A DNA stretch of 23,868 nucleotides from assembly GCA_009774245.1 (NCBI GenBank), contig VSNM01000080.1:1-23868 (forward strand), read 5' to 3'. Both the position numbers and the translations under genes were made by a program. Below are positions 16,438 through 22,845 of this stretch, piece after piece (position 1 is the stretch's first letter; each line of letters opens with the position of its first letter). The DNA comes from Lachnospiraceae bacterium (GTDB lineage: Bacteria > Bacillota > Clostridia > Lachnospirales > Lachnospiraceae). The notes beneath the pieces were generated by a model. The model had not been told where the DNA came from. It saw only the letters and a program-made list of their open reading frames with translations, and did not search any database.

Positions 16438-17071
16438 AAGCAGCGGCTCCCCTTACATTACAGCCTGTGATCTTATTATATGCCACTTTCTGACATCCCG
16501 CCTCTCGGCTTGCTACCTTATAGCCTGCCATCTTTTGGCTCAAATTCCCAGCTGTAATTTCAGATAATTTCCCCTCAAATACCACGCACATCTTGTCATA
16601 TTCATAAAAATCTTTCGGCGTCACAAGAGAAAAATGCTTCTCTGAAATCCGGATTCCATTTTCCTGCAAAACCCTTGCAATATATGAAGAACAGGTATAC
16701 TGATTCCTGATAAAAAACGGAACATTCATCAGTATAAACGGCAATCCCAACACTGCATAATGTATGTGGAACCTTCTTTGATAATCCTCCTGCAGCAGCC
16801 GCATAATTCCTTTTTTCTGCGCATCTGTGCATTCCAGTTCACAGATGCGGTAAAACGCTGTCGGAAATGTATGTAAAATACTCTCCTTGTCCTCCTTCTC
16901 AAACCCTGCAAAGACAGGAACCGCCGGCTTGCGTCTCCCCACGCTGTACGCCTCTTTCAATTCCGCGTCCGACGCAATCACGACATGGATATACCTCTGC
17001 CGCAAAAATCTCCGTATCAGCGCCGCAAAAAATCCCGGTGTATCCACAAGGGCTATATACACATGTGCCAT
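16430..17071 (-). CDS. Permuted NlpC/P60-like (papain-fold) cysteine hydrolase
   Basis: This 213-aa protein has the order of the permuted NlpC/P60 group (YiiX/YebB-like). The catalytic His comes first (His29 in YIHVVIASD), and the Cys comes later in an NQYTCSSYIARVL helix (Cys127). There is no signal peptide, so it is probably cytosolic or membrane-associated. Permuted members can act on lipids or acyl chains rather than peptidoglycan. The C-terminal ~35 residues (from about QKMAGYKVA) look low-complexity and loosely repetitive and may not belong to the fold. The start has GGGAGGAAGGAG upstream; the gene follows the glycosyltransferase by 32 bp and overlaps the flippase gene. The family call is fairly sure, the substrate unknown. 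Confidence 0.75.
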   Translation of the reverse strand: MAHVYIALVDTPGFFAALIRRFLRQRYIHVVIASDAELKEAYSVGRRKPAVPVFAGFEKEDKESILHTFPTAFYRICELECTDAQKKGIMRLLQEDYQRRFHIHYAVLGLPFILMNVPFFIRNQYTCSSYIARVLQENGIRISEKHFSLVTPKDFYEYDKMCVVFEGKLSEITAGNLSQKMAGYKVASREAGCQKVAYNKITGCNVRGAAAYE

Positions 17072-17103
17072 ACCAAACTCTCCTTCCTCCCAAACATTTC
17101 ACA

Positions 17104-18126
17104 CTATTGGAACTGGTAAATCTTCCTCGCAAGCCGGTAACCGCCCACTGTCGCGAGCTTTCCCAGTTTTCCTGGAAGGTTGGTAAAACCACTAAGTTTC
17201 GTATAGCGCAGCCGGTAATACAATCCCGGATTACTTCTCTTGATATCCGACCATAGCTCAAAATGCCTAGTTCTCGCCCCCTCGTCACCCCGCAGCAGCA
17301 GGTGAATCGAGGAGATTGCCATCATGATCGAAATATTGCGGCACATATAATTTGCCAGTTTCGGATGCTTCCTCTTCACCTCGTTCAGATCCACGCTCTC
17401 CGCCACCAACTTTGTCACCTTGATCTGTTGTTCAATCCGCGCGATCAACACCTTTTCATTCACCGACTGGTCCTCCCTGCCCAGATAATACTGGTACAGG
17501 GCAATGTTCATATAATAAATCGTCTCCACATAGGGCAGCGGGCAGTACGCAAACAGATTGTCTACATAAAACGTGTGCTCCGGCAGGACAACGTTTGATT
17601 TGCGCAGAATATCCGTGCGATAGACAAGCGCGTGCATTACCAGATACTGGGAGGGATGAAATGCACCAATCTGATCCCATGTGCAAACTTTATTAACCGG
17701 AAAGACATTTTTGTAATGAATTGTCTTTTGTGTCCCTTTCTCCAAATGATTATAGGTATAATCACAAACCAGCAGGTCGGGACCAAATCCTGTCTCGCAC
17801 CACCTCTCTATATTTCTCAGAAGCTCCATATAGGCGCCTTTCTCGAGCCAGTCGTCGGAATCCACCACCTTGAAATACATGCCAGAGGCAAGCGCAAGCC
17901 CTGTATTAACGCCGGAACCGTGCCCTCCGTTCTCCTTGTGCACCACAGTCACAATATCCGGGAACTGCCTGGCATAGCGCTCTGCAATCTCCCCCGTTCG
18001 GTCAGTGGAACCGTCATTGACAATGATAATCTCCACGTTTTCCCCGCCGATAACCAGCGAATCGACACAGCGCGCTAAGTATTCCTCTGAATTAAAACAA
18101 GGTACAGTTATCGTTAAATGTTTCAT
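17104..18126 (-). CDS. Family 2 glycosyltransferase
   Basis: The start chosen is ATG at 18126 (MKHLTITVPCFNSEEYLARC) with AAAGGGGAT upstream, giving 340 aa. The GT-A fold is clear: VPCFNSEEYLARCVDSL, the nucleotide-sugar site IIIVNDGSTDRTGEIAE, the HKENGGHGSGVNTGLALA loop and the metal-binding YFKVVDSDDWLE. There is no membrane segment, so it works at the inner face of the membrane on a sugar nucleotide and an unknown acceptor, perhaps a lipid or wall polymer. It is the first gene of a three-gene operon with the permuted NlpC/P60-like and flippase-like genes. Its promoter carries the same repeat array as the ABC operon. Confidence 0.92.
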   Translation of the reverse strand: MKHLTITVPCFNSEEYLARCVDSLVIGGENVEIIIVNDGSTDRTGEIAERYARQFPDIVTVVHKENGGHGSGVNTGLALASGMYFKVVDSDDWLEKGAYMELLRNIERWCETGFGPDLLVCDYTYNHLEKGTQKTIHYKNVFPVNKVCTWDQIGAFHPSQYLVMHALVYRTDILRKSNVVLPEHTFYVDNLFAYCPLPYVETIYYMNIALYQYYLGREDQSVNEKVLIARIEQQIKVTKLVAESVDLNEVKRKHPKLANYMCRNISIMMAISSIHLLLRGDEGARTRHFELWSDIKRSNPGLYYRLRYTKLSGFTNLPGKLGKLATVGGYRLARKIYQFQ

Positions 18127-18172
18127 AAAAATCCCCTTTCTTTTCTGAATACATATCTGATTTCTAAAAAAC

Positions 18173-18224
18173 ATTATAACGGCTGTACCTTTCAAAACCC
18201 TTGCCTAATTCTTACTATTTTCTT
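18173..18224 (-). promoter_or_regulatory. Activator-type promoter of the glycosyltransferase operon, matching the ABC operon promoter
   Basis: Minus-strand AAGAAAATAGT (18224-18214), AAGAATTAGGC (18213-18203) and AAGGGTTTTG (18202-18193) are spaced by 11 bp. They are followed by 14 bp and TATAAT (18178-18173), exactly as at 15181-15232. Outside the conserved bases the two regions differ, for example in the 14-bp spacer, so this is not simply a recent duplication. A transcript would start about 40 nt before ATG 18126. Confidence 0.65.
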
Positions 18225-18309
18225 AAATAAACACGAAAAAATTCTGTAATGATTATCAATTGTCTCCCAACTGAGTTATTCCTAAAATTGAATAAGGAAC
18301 AAACCATTC

Positions 18310-18375
18310 CTACATAAAAAAATCATCTGGATACTCAGGAACATCCCTTATCTCCAAATGCCTTTCAATCGTCTC
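18310..18375 (-). pseudogene. Short coding-like remnant after the MazF-like gene
   Basis: The minus-strand frame between two stops encodes ETIERHLEIRDVPEYPDDFFM with no start codon or ribosome site. The composition looks like the tail of a real protein. It may be the 3' remnant of a lost gene, but the piece is too short to identify. Confidence 0.15.
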
Positions 18376-18389
18376 CTAAATTTTATTGC

Positions 18390-18716
18390 TTACATAAAAC
18401 TAATTATCAGTTCCTTTGCCTCGTTCCATAAATCTTCTGGACATTCTTCCTTAAACTGGGCATTTCCAGCTCCAACATCCAACATTTTTGCCTGGTCACA
18501 CAGTATCACTCCTTTTGTTTGCGTCCGTTGATCCAATTCTATATGAAACGGATGTTTTTTGTTCGTGTTCGTTATTGGACAAACCAATGCCACTGAGCTA
18601 TGATTATTTAAAATATCATTACTCAGAACAAGCGCTGGTCTTCTTCCGTTCTGTTCATGCCCCTTTTGAGGGTTAAAATCCATAATAATTATGTCTCCTT
18701 GTTTATACGTTACCAC
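18390..18716 (-). CDS. MazF/PemK-family toxin (mRNA interferase)
   Basis: This 108-aa toxin matches MazF from its first strand: YKQGDIIIMDFNPQKGHEQNGRRPALVLSND, then VALVCPITNTNKKHPFHIEL, the QRTQTKGVILCDQAKMLD segment and a closing helix ending ELIISF. MazF proteins cut single-stranded RNA at short motifs. The start is the GTG at 18716, because the next ATG would remove the conserved first strand. It overlaps the antitoxin gene by 7 bp, the usual antitoxin-first order. The family is secure; the cleavage motif cannot be predicted. Confidence 0.92.
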   Translation of the reverse strand: MVTYKQGDIIIMDFNPQKGHEQNGRRPALVLSNDILNNHSSVALVCPITNTNKKHPFHIELDQRTQTKGVILCDQAKMLDVGAGNAQFKEECPEDLWNEAKELIISFM

Positions 18717-19024
18717 TTTTCATTACCTACCGGATCACCTACATCAACTTCCTGCGTACTTTCAACATAAATTTCATCAATCGGTCTTTTGTAGAATGCC
18801 TCCAACCTTTCTGTTAAATTATGATATTTAGGCTTGTTAACTTTTTCGATGGTCATTTTTCCATCACATACACTGATCCCTATTGTATCATCTTCCTCCA
18901 AATTCATCTGGGCTAATATTTCTTTTGACAATCTGATGCCCTGACTATTTCCCCACCTCCGTATAACAGTTTTTGTAGTAAATGTAGTTATTCCTCTCTG
19001 TTGTTCTTTCGTCATCGTATTCAT
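18710..19024 (-). CDS. MazE/AbrB-type antitoxin
   Basis: This 104-aa protein has a swapped-hairpin AbrB-type DNA-binding N-terminus, TKTVIRRWGNSQGIRLSKE, followed by LEEDDTIGISVCDGKMTIEKV. The acidic C-terminal tail (AFYKRPIDEIYVESTQ) would wrap the toxin. Starts at ATG 19024 or the in-frame ATG 19015 are both possible; the second has the better distance from AAGG. It precedes the toxin and should repress the shared promoter through the palindrome at 19075-19088. Confidence 0.9.
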   Translation of the reverse strand: MNTMTKEQQRGITTFTTKTVIRRWGNSQGIRLSKEILAQMNLEEDDTIGISVCDGKMTIEKVNKPKYHNLTERLEAFYKRPIDEIYVESTQEVDVGDPVGNEKW

Positions 19025-19065
19025 TTCCTTCTTCTAGACTCTCTAGGCTCTTACCTATAATATGT

Positions 19066-19094
19066 AGTATATCCAAAGTATATACTTTTGTCAA
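19066..19094 (-). promoter_or_regulatory. Toxin-antitoxin promoter with palindromic operator in the spacer
   Basis: Minus-strand TTGACA (19094-19089) lies 17 bp before TATACT (19071-19066). The spacer holds the perfect 14-bp palindrome AAAGTATATACTTT (19075-19088), well placed for autorepression by the AbrB-type antitoxin. A second dyad, CTAGA-CTC-TCTAG (19034-19046), lies in the 5' leader. Confidence 0.75.
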
Positions 19095-19154
19095 CAAAAT
19101 AATCTCATCTTTCTCTTCATAAAATACAAAATTCTTCGTATATCCAAAATACTT

Positions 19155-20558
19155 TTAATCAGCTCCTATGCAAGACAATTTCCTGCGTGCATATTTTCTG
19201 ATCTCCTTATTACTGTCATACTGCATCTCTTCAAGCAGCTCATATGTGAGCATCCGCCTGCGTCCCATCTGTTTGACAATATGCTCTCTGCAGAAAGAAC
19301 ACAATGTATTCCGGTACATATAAAGCAATAGTTCCTTGGGCTTGCCTTTTCCCGGCTCTTTAAACAAGTCTATGATATCACCAAAAGCTCCATGCCACCC
19401 AGCATCCCAATATGTTATCGGGATCTGCTTTACTGCATTTTCCAAAATCTCCTGATCACATGCCTCATAATTTTTTGCCAGCATGGATACTGCCTCGGTT
19501 ATATATGTTCCTTCTTGCAACAGTTCCAGCGCATACGTCCGCACTTTCCTGTCTCTCCTGTAACTCAAAGCCGTAAACGCCCACTCAGAAAGCTCAGAAT
19601 GTTCTGATCTGGAATCCACAAGAAGCTGCTGCAGGTCCAGTGTCCACGCGCACTCCTTTTTTGCCAGCATCCGCAGGATTTGACAGCGGATATCCCAGTC
19701 CTTTTCCTCTTTATAGTACGCAGCAAGCCGCACAACCTCCTGCTCCTTATTGCGTTTCATCCACCCGCACGCCAGCAGCAGGGTCCACTCTCTTCCCGGC
19801 CTCTTGCCGATTTTCAACAGATGATAGATTTCCTCTGCCGTCTGGGGCTCTTCTCTTTTTTGTTTCTTTCGCTCTGCGCTCCTATTTTGACATTCTTCCA
19901 GCAAGTGCGCATATGTTTTCATGTAATCCTCCGCGTCAGCGCGATACAGCAGTTTATGTATCGTTCTTTTCCCCAGACTCTCCTCACTGACATACTGAAA
20001 CCAGTCAAAATGCTCAACCGTAAGCAGCGGATTTTCCTCGCCCCAAATACACAGATCCCTGACAATCTTCTGATAAATCCTTTCTCTTCGTCCGTGGTCA
20101 TCAAAGCACAGACTCACCAAAGTAACGCACAGTGATTGAAAATTGTCCCTCTCCGAAAACAGACGATTCTGATCTGTATCGTACTCATCCAGTAAAACCA
20201 GTAAAAAACGATAACAGGCCATCAATATCTTCCAAGCCCGCCTGACTCCATCCGACACAAAATACGCCAGAAGCTCACAGTCCTGCTGAAACTCCCAGCT
20301 GCTTGAATGGATACTATGAAACAACCTCTTTTTAATTACATCAATAAAGGGTGCCTTGTCTGGAAACTCTGTAATCAGCTCATACAGATAAACACTCCTG
20401 CACCCTTCACACTGCGCGTCGAACGCCATATCACGGGAACATCCCCGCAGGACAAGCGGGAGATAATTTGCTTTCTCCGCGTCCTGCATGTTCTTCAGCG
20501 CTGCAACGCAGCTTCCCAAGCCGCGCTGCATATCATATTTAAATGCTTTTTTCGTCAT
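19155..20558 (-). CDS. HEAT-like helical repeat protein of unknown function
   Basis: ATG at 20558 (MTKKAFKYDMQRGLGSC) is 1 bp after the stop of the upstream gene and gives 467 aa; the frame extends further upstream only as antisense-free overlap with that gene. The protein is almost wholly alpha-helical, with repeated pairs such as DWDIRCQILRMLAKKE, HSELSEWAFTALSYR and VRTYALELLQEG, like HEAT or armadillo repeats. An N-terminal CEGCRSVYLYELI and a C-terminal LCSFCREHIVKQM contribute conserved-looking cysteines. No catalytic motif is visible. It is very probably translated together with the membrane protein before it; a scaffold role is plausible but unproven. Confidence 0.75.
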   Translation of the reverse strand: MTKKAFKYDMQRGLGSCVAALKNMQDAEKANYLPLVLRGCSRDMAFDAQCEGCRSVYLYELITEFPDKAPFIDVIKKRLFHSIHSSSWEFQQDCELLAYFVSDGVRRAWKILMACYRFLLVLLDEYDTDQNRLFSERDNFQSLCVTLVSLCFDDHGRRERIYQKIVRDLCIWGEENPLLTVEHFDWFQYVSEESLGKRTIHKLLYRADAEDYMKTYAHLLEECQNRSAERKKQKREEPQTAEEIYHLLKIGKRPGREWTLLLACGWMKRNKEQEVVRLAAYYKEEKDWDIRCQILRMLAKKECAWTLDLQQLLVDSRSEHSELSEWAFTALSYRRDRKVRTYALELLQEGTYITEAVSMLAKNYEACDQEILENAVKQIPITYWDAGWHGAFGDIIDLFKEPGKGKPKELLLYMYRNTLCSFCREHIVKQMGRRRMLTYELLEEMQYDSNKEIRKYARRKLSCIGAD

Positions 20559-20559
20559 A

Positions 20560-21558
20560 TTAGAAATTGCCAAAATCACTGCCGCCTCCAGGATTCTGCA
20601 TATATCCGATCTGCGCCACATGATTGACATTTTTCTGTTCCCTGGAAATCGAGACAACCGTGGGTATCGCGCCGATGACAACAAAGAGCATCTGCTGTGC
20701 AAACGAGGCGATATAGTCGCTCCTGATGTCAGCCTCAATCACAAATGACGGCACAATCTGGAATGCCTGCAGAACATTTACGTCATAGTCATAGTATTCC
20801 TTGATTCCTTTGTATATCTCAATCGCCCAATCCAGACGGTTGCCAAAATATGTCATGGCTATCATAATCACACACGAGATGACAATGCCGACCACCGTGA
20901 GTTTTCCGCCAAGCTTATCAAATCCCTTGAGTGTACAGAATGCCATTACAATCCCTGAAACCGCCGCCACATAGCCAAGCTGACCTAAAATGACGATGCA
21001 CAGCACACCGATCAGGGAGCCTAATACTGCTCCGATAATCCCGCCGACAATATTGACGTTTTTCTGTTGTCTCTGCTGTACCTTCACTTCGTTCTCGCTT
21101 TTTGTCCGCGCTGCACAGTTCGCACAGAGATGCATCCTTGCCGATTCCAGCATAAAACCTACCGTCTGCCCTGACGTGCCGCAGGTCTGGCAGCAGGGTG
21201 TATAACTCCTCTCGCGCAAAAATCCCGTCAGCGCATCAATCGTACTTCCAAGATCACCGCAAAGCCTATCCTGATTTTTTTGCGATTTAATGACAACTGT
21301 GATCAGGCTGTCCTTCTGCGCCAGACTCGACACCGGTCCCACGCTCTTCCGAAACTGTGCGATCTCATCCTTGCCCAGCGCCATACCCACACTCCGCACC
21401 GATGTCGTGATCGTAAGAAGATATGGATATCTTTGATCTGAAGCATAGACCAGAAATTCATAGCCATTTCTTGTGCCATAAATCGTATTGGTCAATTCGT
21501 CGTAGTTAAAGCCTATGCCCATGGCAAGGCTTTTGTAGTTTTCTGTTACTTTACTCAT
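20560..21558 (-). CDS. Zinc-ribbon membrane protein of unknown function
   Basis: ATG at 21558 (MSKVTENYKSLAMGIG) has GGGGG 5 nt upstream and gives 332 aa. The first ~130 residues are soluble. Two Cys pairs, CQTCGTSG (about residue 137) and LCANCAA, form a likely zinc ribbon. At least three hydrophobic segments follow (IVGGIIGAVLGSLIGVLCIV, then VAAVSGIVMAFC and VVGIVISCVIMIAM), with another near the C-terminus (MLFVVIGAIPTVV). The tail is Asn/Gly-rich. I do not recognise the family. It is directly coupled to the HEAT-like gene, so the two probably act as a pair at the membrane. Confidence 0.75.
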   Translation of the reverse strand: MSKVTENYKSLAMGIGFNYDELTNTIYGTRNGYEFLVYASDQRYPYLLTITTSVRSVGMALGKDEIAQFRKSVGPVSSLAQKDSLITVVIKSQKNQDRLCGDLGSTIDALTGFLRERSYTPCCQTCGTSGQTVGFMLESARMHLCANCAARTKSENEVKVQQRQQKNVNIVGGIIGAVLGSLIGVLCIVILGQLGYVAAVSGIVMAFCTLKGFDKLGGKLTVVGIVISCVIMIAMTYFGNRLDWAIEIYKGIKEYYDYDVNVLQAFQIVPSFVIEADIRSDYIASFAQQMLFVVIGAIPTVVSISREQKNVNHVAQIGYMQNPGGGSDFGNF

Positions 21559-21673
21559 ATTTACCCCCATCTGTACATGTACTGTCATTGCTTTTCATAC
21601 TCTTACAATGACTCTCCTCTTTCCCAGGTATGGCCCGTGACCACAAGCCTGAGATGATAACAATTGTTTATGT

Positions 21674-21691
21674 ATACTTATGATACTTATG
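21674..21691. repeat. Tandem 9-bp repeat ATACTTATG x2 upstream of the zinc-ribbon gene
   Basis: ATACTTATG occurs at 21674-21682 and 21683-21691, about 120 bp upstream of the minus-strand start at 21558. It could be a regulator site; no clear -35/-10 pair could be assigned next to it. Confidence 0.3.
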
Positions 21692-21781
21692 TAAAAATAA
21701 GATGACAGAAACTATCATACCATAAAAATGGGAGCAACTCAACCTCTTCGTCGCATTAAATTCAATATAACATTGGGAGAT

Positions 21782-22228
21782 TCAACTTTTATCAAATCTG
21801 TCAAAATGGTATTTTTCTATGTAATCGTGAATCAGTGACTCCGCATAATTTAAGGATGTTGCATATCCGCATCGCTGTAATCCCATACATACTTTTTTAT
21901 AATCCTCACTCCCAATGATTTCAGCATATCGCAGTGTCTTTCCGCCATCGGTGCTGCGGGATGCTATATAATCATTATGATCGATGATGGACTGTTCCCA
22001 GTTGTCATACGCCCTCCAGACTGTGTTTTCTACTTTATAGATGCTTCCGTCCTTTTTCTGTTCTGTCGCGGTTTTTATGTATGTTTTCCCTTTCCATCCG
22101 TTCTGTTTTATCCCAAACAGCGCTTTTGCTCTCTGGGCAAGTTCCGATGTTCCCCAGCCGGATTCCTTCACTGCCTGTGCAACCACCACGGAAGGAAGCA
22201 TAATCCTTCTTTTCTGCCAGTCCTGCAC
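21782..22228 (-). CDS. Glucosaminidase (GH73-like) peptidoglycan hydrolase, probably 5'-truncated
   Basis: The 148-aa frame from GTG at 22228 shows the GH73/FlgJ-type N-acetylglucosaminidase pattern: LPSVVVAQAVKESGWGTSELAQ (with the catalytic Glu in KESGWG), LFGIKQNGWKGKTY, a VWRAYDNWEQSIIDH helix and NYAESLIHDYIEKY. GTG has AGGAGA 7 nt upstream, so it can be a start. However, the same frame stays open for 41 more codons (22229-22351, AWNASLTAKGESVIAK ... PFDEYVGEIA) with protein-like composition and no start codon, ended by TAG. No signal peptide is left, so the present protein would not be secreted. Best read as the catalytic remnant of a longer hydrolase, possibly of phage or cell-wall origin. 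Confidence 0.7.
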   Translation of the reverse strand: MQDWQKRRIMLPSVVVAQAVKESGWGTSELAQRAKALFGIKQNGWKGKTYIKTATEQKKDGSIYKVENTVWRAYDNWEQSIIDHNDYIASRSTDGGKTLRYAEIIGSEDYKKVCMGLQRCGYATSLNYAESLIHDYIEKYHFDRFDKS

Positions 22229-22351
22229 CGCTATCTCTCCTACATATTCATCAAAAGGAATATGTTCATTTTCTGCTATATTTTGCAGCCCTGCAAAAAT
22301 TGCTTTTGCAATTACCGACTCTCCTTTTGCTGTTAAGGAGGCATTCCATGC
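22229..22351 (-). pseudogene. In-frame coding-like extension upstream of the glucosaminidase
   Basis: These 41 codons read AWNASLTAKG...FAGLQNIAENE...DEYVGEIA and run directly into the glucosaminidase. Family members normally have a helix before the LPSVVVAQ motif, and DEYVGEIAVQDWQ fits it. There is no ATG, GTG or TTG in this extension and a TAG precedes it, so it is probably the cut-off 5' part. Confidence 0.45.
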
Positions 22352-22488
22352 CTAAAATGTAAACGCTTCTAAATTCCCTCTTATATTTATTCCTGTTCAT
22401 CCATAAAAAGGCACAAAAAAAAGACATGATTTCAATTTTTTATCACGTGAGCATCCATGATACTGAAATTATGCCGTTTTCTAAGTGC

Positions 22489-22656
22489 CTAATTATAAAC
22501 CAATCGTAAAATTTCTTCTAAATCTTCCTCTGCAACTTCCTCATACGCCGTTATTTTATGTGGAAATACTGGTTTTTTCTTTGTGAACATAAATACTCTT
22601 TTTGATTCATTTAGTGATATGCCATAAGATTGAACGATTGCTTTAGAATCGTTCAA
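22489..22656 (-). CDS. Possible 55-aa small protein of unknown function
   Basis: In the roughly 490-bp stretch 22352-22845 there is one credible small frame. It starts at TTG 22656, 5 nt after AAAGG, and reads LNDSKAIVQSYGISLNESK then RVFMFTKKKPVFPHKITAY and an acidic EEVAEEDLEEILRLVYN end. The start codon lies inside an 11-bp inverted repeat. It may be a real small protein or the 3' remnant of a larger gene. I recognise no family. Confidence 0.35.
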   Translation of the reverse strand: MNDSKAIVQSYGISLNESKRVFMFTKKKPVFPHKITAYEEVAEEDLEEILRLVYN

Positions 22657-22680
22657 TAGAACCTTTCACTCATTGAACGA
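22629..22680. repeat. 11-bp inverted repeat with a third half-site
   Basis: ATTGAACGATT (22629-22639) and AATCGTTCAAT (22647-22657) are perfect inverted copies around a 7-bp spacer. A third copy, ATTGAACGA, follows at 22672-22680. The repeat covers the start of the small frame at 22656, so it could act as an operator or as an RNA hairpin hiding that start. Confidence 0.5.
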
Positions 22681-22807
22681 AATAGGGATAAATTTTTGGT
22701 GGAATCCAGAATTTAATAACATAATTACTGTTAGTAATTCTGTGCAATATTAACTTTGTTATACTGTGCCCATAGACACCGGCATCTGCATGTATTGACA
22801 ATACTCA

Positions 22808-22831
22808 GGCAGGGAAACTGCCTTCCCTGCC
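22808..22831 (-). other. Strong GC hairpin after the right-hand AAA-ATPase gene
   Basis: GGCAGGGAA (22808-22816), a 6-nt loop and TTCCCTGCC (22823-22831) form a perfect 9-bp stem 14 nt after the stop at 22846. It is terminator-like in position, but no T-run follows on the minus strand. It may protect the 3' end or need Rho. Confidence 0.45.
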
Positions 22832-22845
22832 CTGCATGACAATAT

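Noticed and set aside
16899..17288. 129-residue minus-strand frame spanning the glycosyltransferase/NlpC junction
   Set aside because: It overlaps two well-supported genes in another frame and has a composition (Arg/Gly/Cys-rich) typical of frame shadows.
15156..18240. Matching promoters at the ABC and glycosyltransferase operons as a recent segmental duplication
   Set aside because: Only the repeat array, the 14-bp spacing and the -10 are conserved; the spacer bases, leaders and genes differ, which suits functional conservation better than duplication.
22808..22831. Classical intrinsic terminator for the right-hand AAA-ATPase gene
   Set aside because: The stem is strong and well placed, but there is no T-run after it on the transcribed strand, so it was listed as a hairpin of uncertain role.
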